Shown here: piece after piece, positions 38,301 through 44,751 of the stretch
Position numbering within the stretch: position 1 is the stretch's first letter
Layout of the letters: each line of letters starts with the position of its first letter
DNA from: Halopseudomonas pelagia
Lineage (GTDB): Bacteria; Pseudomonadota; Gammaproteobacteria; Pseudomonadales; Pseudomonadaceae
Length of the DNA stretch: 64,000 nt
Assembly: GCF_009497895.1 (NCBI RefSeq)
Contig: NZ_CP033116.1
Location: 2,914,001 to 2,978,000, forward strand
Direction of reading: 5' to 3'
Position numbers and translations under genes: made by a program
Notes under the pieces: model-generated
Database searches by the model: none
Told to the model about the DNA's origin: nothing
Seen by the model: the letters and a program-made list of their open reading frames with translations, nothing else

Positions 38301-38935
38301 CCGAAAAACGTGAAGAATGCGTTGTATGACGCGGACAATCCCTCATCGGGCGCGACGTTGGGCAAGAAAATGGTCAGGTCATCCATCTCGATGCCGTAGG
38401 TCTCGAAAAGATGGGCGGCGAGATCCGCCTTGTACTGGACGAGCCCAGCCTCGTTACCCTGCTCTTCCAGCGCGTCCATTGCCGGCTTGTCAGTGATCGC
38501 GTAGCCGGTGTGGATGTCCCTAACCGTCGCCAGGATATCGCCTTCGAAGCCGGCCAACTGCAGAGCAGCGTAGATTGCGGCTGGGTTGGCCAATGTCTGG
38601 TCAACAATGAGGTTGGAAATTAGCCTAGGCTCGCCATCGACCACACTGCCCTCGGCGCCGTAGTCGTTGTTGGTGGGGTATGGGGCACCGCCCATAGTGC
38701 CGCTTCCCTCGACCCAATTCGGATCGGTCAACCTCGGAAACTCCTGGCCTGAAGCCCCCCAGTTTTCCCGTCCAACCTCAAAATTGTTGTAGCTTCCGTC
38801 GACCGTGCGCAGACCCGAAGGCAGCAGCGAGCTGTCGATAAGCTCCGAAAGGGGCGTTCCCGCAGAATGCGCTTCCGCGATCTTGATCTGATCCAGGATG
38901 AATTGCAGATCATGTTGGTTCAGCTTGACAGCCAT
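32333..38935 (-). CDS. Secreted RTX protein with animal-type haem peroxidase domain
   Basis: A 2200-residue protein starting at ATG 38935, which has GGGAGG four bases upstream; an in-frame start at 38965 is less likely. Residues about 100-1080 form an animal-type haem peroxidase: distal His217 in GQFFDHGLD, the HHIFHSEHNR helix (491-500), proximal His589 in YRFGHSML, and NIARGRDTGMPTLNE near 676-690. A beta-sandwich-like domain interrupts it at about 765-932. From 1105 onward there are several blocks of RTX nonapeptides, an acidic spacer (DDTDDDDDSEEE) and a last RTX block ending VSDFNL, a typical type I secretion end. No signal peptide is present. Related proteins are MopA (Mn(II) oxidation) and PehA of Pseudomonas putida. 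The substrate here is not known. Confidence 0.92.
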   Translation of the reverse strand: MAVKLNQHDLQFILDQIKIAEAHSAGTPLSELIDSSLLPSGLRTVDGSYNNFEVGRENWGASGQEFPRLTDPNWVEGSGTMGGAPYPTNNDYGAEGSVVDGEPRLISNLIVDQTLANPAAIYAALQLAGFEGDILATVRDIHTGYAITDKPAMDALEEQGNEAGLVQYKADLAAHLFETYGIEMDDLTIFLPNVAPDEGLSASYNAFFTFFGQFFDHGLDLVAKGDNGTVYMPLSEDDPLYNPNSPHTNFMAMTRASITPDTAGNVTTPWVDQNQTYTSNASHQVFLREYVFSVDSNGDGTADSQPLATGHLLEGARGLATWADVKEQAREVLGIDLTDADVGAVPYLLVDPYGEFIRGENGLPQILAAFDPEQNPIYVEGNLDQPVNPSAIQLPVGTQIMGSSGIITIEEGMTVSAARTGHAFLDDIAHTAVVVTDETGALVADADTEAGNTVATNIRGQNTEYDNELLDAHYITGDGRGNENIGLSAVHHIFHSEHNRQVDDIKATIEASDDADWIAQWKLDDGSWDGERLFQAARFSTEMQYQHLVFEEFARKIQPDVDVFMVQPDAEMNPAILAEFAHVIYRFGHSMLNETVDMIDANGDRSGSMNLFDAFLNPLAFGAEDENGNVTVSHDEAAGAIIRGMTSQVGNEIDEFVTNTLRNQLLGIPLDLPAINIARGRDTGMPTLNEARAQFMEMAGGDTQLKPYESWSDFALNLKNPASIINFVAAYGTHPLIEAADTLTAKRDAAMQLVGLSDPTETTAASLVNASFEANSLAAGQPGVITDVNGNYTTAAPTGWTLTGQGGLIDPAAGVVDQNGIEGTNVAWLRAGGMLSQDTGQILEEGASYRLTLDIGDRTNMDWPGGEARLVAGGLVLATVALTAPAQDGGWATISFETGLIDAAQAGQELSIEIQQTGGGANQILVDNIRLDETQQTEITDRLDFLNGTGTWSDVETGLNNIDLWVGGLAEKKMPFGGMLGSTFSFVFEMQMESLQDADRFYYLSRVQGLNLLTELENNSLAKMALANTDLGETEFAIPADQFSVPDHVLYMDLVKQLAMTGLNDPEHDDPTLGAFTSLVERRDADGDDIAEYIRYNGADHVAIQGTNGNDVIVAGGGDDTVWGGDGDDRIEAGYGVDLINGGAGDDIITNAGTDIGEVDMLKGDEGNDVIHGGSGMALIFGGDGQDFLITGPDGSEIRAGEGDDFLLGGDGQDILFGNEGNDWIEGKSRFDYIAGDNGELFFDSTIIGHDVLNGGQGDTDYDADSGDDIMFAGEGIQKSIGMWGHDWVIHKGQNVGADADMNVEVFTTLPLEVLRDRFSQVEALSGWVHDDVLRGDDRSDEENDVTPLIPDPTPEGNFLYNELDQAGIDRINGLDQLITQDMMRDAQYWADGSGAVKSVFTGGNILLGGGGSDTIEGRGGDDVIDGDAWLNVRISIIANRDGSGEEIASVDSMDGPVTLTIAGVEVTRPLSTWMVEGQINPGQLQIVREILRDDSGTDSALYWGDRAAYEITADDVTGRLTVAHVDVDDAAVDPVTGKNRQSDGTDLVSNIEVLSFGDGDIQVITGTSGNDIGASRLDGTDGDDILIGLDGNDNLLAAGGDDLVLGGAGDDRLIGGDGNDRLEGGSGNDFLNGQEGDDTLLGGGGVDDLRGGAGNDILDGGDGDDLLFGQAGDDTLEGGAGNDDLNGGAGNDVLSGGAGNDVLFGSAGDDLLITEADGGRDILDGGNQFDTAEIRGSADVAESFEILDRTNAQARGVTGLAAGTEIVILRNGLVMAELANIEEIVIDGQGGGDMFTIAGDFTGTSLAMSTIHVMGSEDDDVLDISALSSAHRVVFKTKGGHDTVVGELREQDVVELADGTTLAEISEWLEGDGEQRVGDEEHSVSFEVPTAVQQPGEDDTDDDDDSEEECETVDESEGEEDDVAPVPVAAIAGTNGADALIGTAGGDTIMGLDGRDVIFGHDGDDDILGGDGADMLYGDGGDDRILGEDGNDFINAGAGDDIVFGGDGDDLFVAEAGDGDDTYYGDDMVGGGGNDTLDMSAIMAAITADLGTGFMGRGSVSSAETGNDVLWGVENIVTGSGDDTITASNAVNVMDGGAGNDTFRFLSAADANGDTIMGFQPGDRIDLSGLDANGCAQGNQSFTLVTESFTGAGQLLFSHQTLDGEDYTVVQGNTTGDDDADFAISIKGRHELTVSDFNL

Positions 38936-39005
38936 GTTCCCTCCCAGGCCCATAGGGCTCTGCATTTTGTTGAGCGAATCGTTATTTGGTACAACAGAGC
39001 ATCGC

Positions 39006-39017
39006 CGTTACATAACG
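39006..39017. promoter_or_regulatory. Small palindrome in the divergent promoter region
   Basis: CGTTACATAACG has perfect 5-bp arms and sits between the peroxidase gene (read leftward) and the AraC-type gene (read rightward). It is a candidate operator for the shared control region at 38936-39185, though such short palindromes also occur by chance. Confidence 0.3.
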
Positions 39018-39154
39018 ACTTCGCTTGAATAATGTTGCAACAAACTAGGACTATCTTGCAGGAGGGAATTAACGTGGGAATTTGACAGGGGCGGTAGCGC
39101 GTGCTTTACATAGATTCAGCAGGATGCTGATTCTGGGCGCTGCCGAAGATCATA

Positions 39155-39199
39155 GGAGTCTCATGTAACCCAAGGATGGAGTCTCATGCAACCCAAGGA
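39155..39199 (+). repeat. Tandem duplication of the AraC gene start region, first copy ATG-TAA
   Basis: GGAGTCTCATGTAACCCAAG (39155 onward) is repeated from 39178 as GGAGTCTCATGCAACCCAAG, 23 bases later, with one base changed in the 22-base unit. Each copy has a ribosome site and ATG. In the first copy ATG is followed at once by TAA; in the second it opens the regulator gene. Confidence 0.85.
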
Positions 39200-40067
39200 A
39201 TACGTACTGATCATCGTTAGAAACATTCAGAACCGTGTGGATAACGACTTTCATCACGCCTTACGTCAAGCAGGGTATCGTGTCGAAATAGTTCCTTCCG
39301 GCCAGGACCCCGTACCTCTAATGCAGGCCCACCCGCCCGTTGCTGCCTGTTTCCAATTCGACTATCCCGATTTCGAGGGACTGGCGAGCCTGCGTGAGAC
39401 CAAAACAGCCATGCCCTCTGTTCCTCTGCTGATGATCACTCAGGCCCATTCTGAAAGTTTGGCAGTGTGGGCCTTTCGTGCCCGGGTCTGGGACTACTTC
39501 GTGCAACCCATCGATATCCCGCGACTAATGGAAGTTGCGGCCAAACTCTACCGCTTACATCTACCGCAAAAGAGCCGACCACCCAGGCATGACGCCGCAC
39601 AGATCAGGAACCAGATTCCACCAGAAGCTCGTACGCACTGCTCAACGCTTCTCGATGACCAGGCACTTCTGCAACGTATTGTCTCGTTCACCGATCAGAA
39701 CTTGCACCGCAAAATCGCCCAATCCGAGGTCGCCAACTTATGTACCATGAGCTGCTTCCAGTTGAGCCGCTTCTTCAAGCGGGTCACCGGAGTTACCTTC
39801 CAAGGATACCTGTTGCACCGGCGCATTAACGAGGCAATGCGCCTGCTGGCCAATCCCAAAGTCTCCATCACAGACGTCTGCTTCACAGTAGGCTTTGGCG
39901 ACCTTTCCTACTTCACACGTACTTTCCAGCGGTACGTTGGTATGCCACCTTCGCGCTTTCGTCTAGAAGCTACGGAGTTGGCGAGTACTAGGCAGAGCGC
40001 CCAAATTTCGTCTGTCCCGACTGCGCTTCCCTCCGTGCTTGATCCCGTTGAGGGCCCTTACCCCTGA
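39186..40067 (+). CDS. AraC-family regulator with receiver-like N-terminal domain
   Basis: A 293-residue regulator divergent from the RTX peroxidase gene. Residues about 7-120 look like a degenerate response-regulator receiver (YVLIIVRNIQ at the start, SVPLLMITQAH in the middle), in which the usual phospho-Asp position is not obvious. Residues about 160-260 are a clear AraC/XylS DNA-binding domain: IAQSEVANLCTMSCFQLSRF, then the second helix-turn-helix and the signature DVCFTVGFGDLSYFTRTFQR. The position makes it a probable regulator of the secretion locus. A duplicated ribosome-site/ATG unit precedes its start and may affect translation. Confidence 0.88.
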   Translation: MQPKEYVLIIVRNIQNRVDNDFHHALRQAGYRVEIVPSGQDPVPLMQAHPPVAACFQFDYPDFEGLASLRETKTAMPSVPLLMITQAHSESLAVWAFRARVWDYFVQPIDIPRLMEVAAKLYRLHLPQKSRPPRHDAAQIRNQIPPEARTHCSTLLDDQALLQRIVSFTDQNLHRKIAQSEVANLCTMSCFQLSRFFKRVTGVTFQGYLLHRRINEAMRLLANPKVSITDVCFTVGFGDLSYFTRTFQRYVGMPPSRFRLEATELASTRQSAQISSVPTALPSVLDPVEGPYP

Positions 40068-40296
40068 ATCGCAGAGCAAGAAATTCGACAGCCGATACAC
40101 CAGCACCGGTATCCGGATCAGAATGAACAAGTTCCAGCTCCCCGCTGACTCTTGAGTTCGTGATACTGCCAAAGGACGATTCTGTGGCGAAGAAGAAACA
40201 CCGGTTAACAACCCAATCCGGACGGACACTGGATGCACTGCGAAAACAGCCGTTAGCGCCTAAAAATGTTTCATCCCCGTTATAAATAGGCCAGGC

Positions 40297-40328
40297 ATAA
40301 AAAAGCCCCTCGAAAGGGGCTTCATTTT
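40297..40328 (-). terminator. Terminator after nrdJb
   Basis: GCCCCTTTCGAGGGGC followed by six T residues, read on the minus strand, lies 25-55 bp after the nrdJb stop. The reverse side also has a T-rich tail, so it may serve the AraC-type gene too, which ends 230 bp earlier. Confidence 0.85.
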
Positions 40329-40351
40329 GCGCGGTGATCAGCGAAGAAGCA

Positions 40352-41053
40352 TCAACCGCATTTGCTATCGCCACAGTTGAGACAGGTCATGCAACCGTCC
40401 ATCTGCACTGCCGCCTGGGTGTGGCATTTGCCGCACATCTGCGCGCCCGGCGGATAAGCCGCGGTGCTATCATCGCAATCGGCAGCCGCCTGACCCTGTG
40501 GCTTGATCGCCACAAATTCGGCACGCTTCTGCTCCAGATAAGCCCGCTGGTGCTCGTCCATCTCGTCCACCATCATGCCGATGCGCTTGAGATGCTGCTC
40601 CAGCACGTCACCAATTTCAGCGACCAAGGATGGCATCCAACGGCCGCCACGCTTCATGTAGCCACCCTTGGGATCGAATACGCTACGCAGTTCCTCAACC
40701 AGGAAGGTGCAATCACCGCCTTTACGGAACACGGCGGAGATAATCAGCGTAAGCGCTGAAATCCACTGGTAGTGCTCCATATTCTTGGAGTTGATGAAGA
40801 TCTCGAATGGCCGGCGGATCTCATGGTCACTACCGTGATTAAGAATCACGTCATTGATCGTGACGTAGATCGCGTGCTCGGAAGTCGGCGTCTTGATCTT
40901 GTAGGTAGAGCCCTCGAGAAACTCGGGGCGCTTGAGTTTCTCATGCATCTCTTCCAGTTGGATCGCGGCCTCGGTAGGCTCGGCCGTCTGGGCCGGCTCA
41001 TCGGCTTTTACCACCGAGTAGTCGACAATTTTGCTGCTGATTTTCAGTGCCAT
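40352..41053 (-). CDS. nrdJb: Class II ribonucleotide reductase, small part NrdJb
   Basis: A 233-residue protein matching the separate C-terminal piece of class II (adenosylcobalamin-dependent) ribonucleotide reductase in Pseudomonas. It contains RRPFEIFINSKNMEHYQW, LRSVFDPKGGYM and the Cys-rich tail MCGKCH then CMTCLNCGDSKCG. The tail cysteines are expected to re-reduce the active site of NrdJa through thioredoxin. It lies 82 bp after nrdJa and before a strong terminator, so the two are expected to be made together. Confidence 0.93.
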   Translation of the reverse strand: MALKISSKIVDYSVVKADEPAQTAEPTEAAIQLEEMHEKLKRPEFLEGSTYKIKTPTSEHAIYVTINDVILNHGSDHEIRRPFEIFINSKNMEHYQWISALTLIISAVFRKGGDCTFLVEELRSVFDPKGGYMKRGGRWMPSLVAEIGDVLEQHLKRIGMMVDEMDEHQRAYLEQKRAEFVAIKPQGQAAADCDDSTAAYPPGAQMCGKCHTQAAVQMDGCMTCLNCGDSKCG

Positions 41054-41135
41054 GGTGCTTTATCCTCACCCCGCAGCGCGGGGCTTCTTGCTGTTCATGT
41101 TATTGGGCGGCGGTTGCGACTTATAGCCAGCCGGC

Positions 41136-43289
41136 TCAGAACTTACCGTAGTAGCCCTCTTTCAACGCGTCGTAGAGATTGGCGGCGCTGTGCATCTCAC
41201 CATCATACTCAATCTCGTCACCGCCCTTGGCCTCCACAAAACTGCCGTCTTCCAGCTTGAAGCGGTAGGTGGTGTTGGCCAGATCCTGCTCCTTGACCAA
41301 TACACCCTGGAACGCTTCAGGGTTGAAGCGGAAGGTGGTGCAACCCTTCAGGCCCTTCTCGAACGCATAGCGATAGATATCCTTGAAATCTTCATAGGGA
41401 TAATCCGTCGGCACGTTGGCAGTCTTGGAGATAGAGGAATCGATCCACTTCTGCGCAGCAGCCTGCACGTCCACATGCTCAGTGGGCTTCACATCGTCTG
41501 CAGCAATAAAGTAATCGGGCAGGTTGCGGCTGGCCGCTTCCATGCTCGGTAATGCTTCCGGATTGACAAAGTGACGGTAAGCCAGCAGCTCGAAGCTGAA
41601 CACGTCGACCTTTTCCTTGGACTTCTTGCCTTCACGGATCACGTTACGGAAATAATGGTGCGCAAAGCTCGGCTCAATGCCGTTGGAGGCATTATTGGCC
41701 AGCGACAGGGAGATGGTGCCCGTGGGTGCGATAGAACTGTGGTGAGTAAAGCGGCCACCCTTCTCGATCAGCGCATTGACCAGCTCGGCGTCTTCGCCGG
41801 CTACTTGCTGCATGTAGCGGCTGTATTTGGCCCACAGCACCTTGCCCTTGATCTTCTGGCCGGCCTTGATGCCGTCCTTGCGCATTTCCGGACGTTTGAC
41901 CAGCATCGCTTCGGTCACGGTGAAATCTTCATCCATGATCGGCGCGGCGCCCTTCTCTTCTGCCAGCTGCAGCGCCGTGCGCCAGCCCTGAACAGCCATT
42001 TCCTTGGACACCTGCTCGGTGAAATCCAGTGACTTGGCTTCACCGTATTTCATGCACAGCATGGTCATGGTCGAGCCCAGACCCAGAAAGCCCATACCGT
42101 GGCGGCGCTTGCGGAAAATCTCGTTACGTTGCTGCTCCAGCGGCAGGCCGTTGATCTCCACCACGTTATCGAGCATACGGGTAAAGATATCCACGACCTT
42201 GCGATATTCATCCCAGTCGAAACGCGCCTTGTCGGTAAAGGGATCGCGGACAAACAGTGTCAGGTTGATCGAGCCCAGCAGGCAGGCGCCGTGCGGTGGC
42301 AATGGCTGCTCACCACAAGGGTTGGTGGCGCGAATTTCTTCACAGAACCAGTTGTTGTTCATCTGATTGACGCGGTCGATCAGAATAAAGCCCGGCTCGG
42401 CGAAGTCGTAGGTCGAGGTCATGATCATGTCCCATATTCGACGGGCCTTGATCACCTTGGACACCCGACAGGCTACACGGCCGTCTTTACGGGTCAGGTA
42501 GCGCTGGGTGGCGGGCAGTTCGCGCCAGATCACCTGGTCATCGTTGTCCAGATCAAGTTGGTCGGCGTCCACTTCAGCCTGGGTCAGTGGGAAGGATAGC
42601 TTCCAATCCGAATCGGCAGCGACGGCGGCCATAAAGTCTTCAGTGATCAGCAGCGACAGGTTGAACTGGCGCAAGCGACCGCCCTCGCGCTTGGCGCGAA
42701 TAAAGTCCATGACATCCGGATGGCCGACATCGAAAGTCGCCATCTGCGCACCACGACGGCCACCGGCAGAAGACACGGTAAAGCACATCTTGTCGTAGAT
42801 ATCCATGAACGACAGCGGGCCGGAGGTGTACGCACCCGCGCCGGAGACGTAGGCGCCCTTGGGCCGCAAGGTGGAGAATTCGTAACCGATGCCGCAACCA
42901 GCCTTCAAAGTCAGACCGGCTTCGTGCAACTTGGACAGAATGTCGTCCATCGAGTCGCCGATGGTCGCGCTGACCGTGCAGTTGATGGTCGATGTCGCAG
43001 GTTTATGCTCAAGGGCGCCGGCGTTGGACGTAATACGGCCTGCGGGGATGGCGCCATGGCGCAATGCCCAGAGAAACTGTTCGTACCAGTGCTCACGCAG
43101 TTCGGGAGCCTCGACATCGGCTATGGCCCGGGCAACGCGCTGGTAGCTCTCGTCAACGGTTTTGTCGAGAGCTACACCGTCCTTGGTCTTAAGGCGGTAT
43201 TTGGTATCCCAGATGTCCAATGATGCTGGCTGCATGGGAATATCGTTTACCACATTGTGCAAGCGCTGCACCTTGGCTGTCTGGTTCAT
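41136..43289 (-). CDS. nrdJa: Class II ribonucleotide reductase, catalytic part NrdJa
   Basis: A 717-residue adenosylcobalamin-dependent ribonucleotide reductase starting at ATG 43289, which is preceded by AGGAGGATAAGA. The longer frame to 43334 has no ribosome site. Catalytic-region motifs are present: LKAGCGIGYEFSTLRPKGA, NPCGEQPLPPHGACLLGSINL (in two parts) and HHSSIAPTGTISL. It reduces ribonucleotides without oxygen, which suits low-oxygen growth or biofilm life. Splitting into NrdJa and NrdJb is a Pseudomonas feature. An NrdR box lies 86 bp upstream. No cobalamin riboswitch was recognised. Confidence 0.94.
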   Translation of the reverse strand: MNQTAKVQRLHNVVNDIPMQPASLDIWDTKYRLKTKDGVALDKTVDESYQRVARAIADVEAPELREHWYEQFLWALRHGAIPAGRITSNAGALEHKPATSTINCTVSATIGDSMDDILSKLHEAGLTLKAGCGIGYEFSTLRPKGAYVSGAGAYTSGPLSFMDIYDKMCFTVSSAGGRRGAQMATFDVGHPDVMDFIRAKREGGRLRQFNLSLLITEDFMAAVAADSDWKLSFPLTQAEVDADQLDLDNDDQVIWRELPATQRYLTRKDGRVACRVSKVIKARRIWDMIMTSTYDFAEPGFILIDRVNQMNNNWFCEEIRATNPCGEQPLPPHGACLLGSINLTLFVRDPFTDKARFDWDEYRKVVDIFTRMLDNVVEINGLPLEQQRNEIFRKRRHGMGFLGLGSTMTMLCMKYGEAKSLDFTEQVSKEMAVQGWRTALQLAEEKGAAPIMDEDFTVTEAMLVKRPEMRKDGIKAGQKIKGKVLWAKYSRYMQQVAGEDAELVNALIEKGGRFTHHSSIAPTGTISLSLANNASNGIEPSFAHHYFRNVIREGKKSKEKVDVFSFELLAYRHFVNPEALPSMEAASRNLPDYFIAADDVKPTEHVDVQAAAQKWIDSSISKTANVPTDYPYEDFKDIYRYAFEKGLKGCTTFRFNPEAFQGVLVKEQDLANTTYRFKLEDGSFVEAKGGDEIEYDGEMHSAANLYDALKEGYYGKF

Positions 43290-43374
43290 TCTTATCCTCC
43301 TGAAACACCGTCTATGCCCCGCGCAATAAGCCATTCAGACGAAATGAACCGTACTGAGGACCGCGGGAAAGAAA

Positions 43375-43390
43375 ACACTACGTATTGTGC
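43375..43390. promoter_or_regulatory. NrdR box upstream of nrdJa
   Basis: ACACTACGTATTGTGC matches the 16-base NrdR consensus (acaCwAtATaTwGtgt) at 13 positions, including the ends ACAC and TTGTG. A second box at the usual 31-32 base spacing is not convincing. NrdR would repress nrdJab when dATP is high. Confidence 0.7.
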
Positions 43391-43481
43391 ATTGGAGGCA
43401 ATGCTAGACCCAGATATGGTAAATATCAATATGCTGGAGGGTAGAAAAAAATGCTTTTTTGCTTGACTTGGCGCTGCCAGA

Positions 43482-43505
43482 AAGGGTGCCGCGACTGGCA
43501 CCCTT
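43482..43505 (-). terminator. Hairpin after the DUF1285 gene
   Basis: AAGGGTGCC (43482-43490) and GGCACCCTT (43497-43505) form a perfect 9-bp stem with a 6-base loop. On the minus strand only a short T-run follows. It probably ends the radical-SAM/DUF4823/DUF1285 transcript. A smaller stem (TGCCCGTTTGATGGGCA, 43512-43528) lies beside it. Confidence 0.6.
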
Positions 43506-43537
43506 GAACTGCCCGTTTGATGGGCACGGCAGACTGC

Positions 43538-44122
43538 TCAGGCAGGACTACCGTCTATCGGAAAGAAACATTCCTGGCTCCAGACGCCCAGGCAGGTTTT
43601 GCCGTTATGTTCGCGCTCGACCGCCAGCTCTGCCAGCTCGTAAAACAGATTACGATTGATCAAGGCTTCGAGGTTGGTGCGAACCAGGACGTAGGGCGAC
43701 GGCTCCTGAGTTTCAGGATCCACCGTGACGCGAATCGGGTGATCCTTTCCTGCAACAAAGCTGTCTTGCAGATTGGTGGTGAACACCAGCTCCTGCTGCT
43801 CGCCCTGCCCTTCGACTTTCAACTGTGTGGCGACAAAAGGCGCGTCGTCGACCTTGATCGCCCAGCGCTCGACTGGCGTCACCAGGTAGTAACGGCCATC
43901 GTCATCGTACTTGAGGATGCCGGCAAAAAGCTGGACCAGCGCCTTGCGGCCAATAGCGTCACCCTCGTGATACCAGGTACCGTCGCGGGCAATCTGCATA
44001 TCCATTTCGCCACTCAGCGGCGGATTCCACAGATGCACCGGGGCCGGCTCGCGGGCCTCGCCCGCAGCACCGCCGGGAATACTGTCGATCAACGATTGCG
44101 GGGGTAATTGACGCTTGGACAT
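43538..44122 (-). CDS. DUF1285 domain protein
   Basis: A 194-residue cytosolic protein of the DUF1285 family. ATG 44122 is supported by GAGGAG upstream; the frame extends to 44242 without a start context. Conserved parts include PPLSGEMDMQIARDGTWYHEG, YYLVTPVERWAIKVDDAPF (given in part) and a C-terminal CFFPI. A structure of this family shows two small domains, but its function is not known. It is the last of a run of leftward genes with small gaps, after the DUF4823 lipoprotein. Confidence 0.88.
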   Translation of the reverse strand: MSKRQLPPQSLIDSIPGGAAGEAREPAPVHLWNPPLSGEMDMQIARDGTWYHEGDAIGRKALVQLFAGILKYDDDGRYYLVTPVERWAIKVDDAPFVATQLKVEGQGEQQELVFTTNLQDSFVAGKDHPIRVTVDPETQEPSPYVLVRTNLEALINRNLFYELAELAVEREHNGKTCLGVWSQECFFPIDGSPA

Positions 44123-44132
44123 GAATAACTCC

Positions 44133-44729
44133 TCAGCGACCGAGCAGGCGACGGGTGTAGTCTTCCAGTGGAGGACGCAACAGGTCCTCGGGCTCGGCCT
44201 GGTAAAATTGCATAAAGCCGCCACGGGTTTCGACAACAGCAAAGTCCACCAGTTGCCTTGTTGAGGTTTCCATCAGCATCATTTGCAATACCGCACGATC
44301 CAGCCCGACATCACCAAGGTCACGCGACTCGTTCCAGTGCTCGGCGTCACCCACCGCATCATCGGCCCGGGCGAAGCGGGTATAGAGTAGATAATCGGAC
44401 CGGTGCAGGTAGGCCTGCTCCAGGGATTCTTCCAGCCCCAGGGGCTGCTCGGCCCGGCGTGTCAGAGGGAATACCTGAACAGCTGCGGCGAAGGCTTCTT
44501 CGGCCACCACGTTCGGGCGAGCATAGGGATGGCCCACAGGAACAAAATGCCCTTGGGCAATGTAGAGACTCGAATCGGGTTGCAAGCGCCAGGTGGCGTT
44601 GCGTTTGATCTCGTAATGGTTCATCAGCCCGGCATCGCCGAGATAATAACGCGCACTTTTTTGCATATCCGATGGCTTCATGCAGCCAGCCAACAAGCCC
44701 AGCACAACCAGCAATCCAATCCAACGCAT
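44133..44729 (-). CDS. DUF4823 lipoprotein
   Basis: A 198-residue protein using ATG 44729 (MRWIGLLVVLGLLAGC), which gives a compact lipoprotein signal peptide with lipobox LAGC. A longer start at 44747 would add six residues. The mature protein has the DUF4823 features YYLGDAGLMNHYEI and LLYTRFARADDAVG and ends RRLLGR. The role is unknown; the family is common in pseudomonads. It lies 10 bp upstream of the DUF1285 gene and 22 bp downstream of the radical-SAM gene. Confidence 0.85.
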   Translation of the reverse strand: MRWIGLLVVLGLLAGCMKPSDMQKSARYYLGDAGLMNHYEIKRNATWRLQPDSSLYIAQGHFVPVGHPYARPNVVAEEAFAAAVQVFPLTRRAEQPLGLEESLEQAYLHRSDYLLYTRFARADDAVGDAEHWNESRDLGDVGLDRAVLQMMLMETSTRQLVDFAVVETRGGFMQFYQAEPEDLLRPPLEDYTRRLLGR

Positions 44730-44751
44730 GGTGACTCCCCTATGCAACTTG

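Noticed and set aside
26913..40328. The similar terminators at 26913 and 40297 as attachment sites of a genomic island
   Set aside because: Both share GCCCC/GGGGC stems with A and T tails, which is common in terminators. Flanking bases do not match enough to be direct repeats, and no integrase or tRNA is present.
43290..43540. Cobalamin riboswitch upstream of the B12-dependent nrdJa
   Set aside because: No recognisable B12-box or leader structure; the region is only about 200 bp and the start has an ordinary ribosome site.
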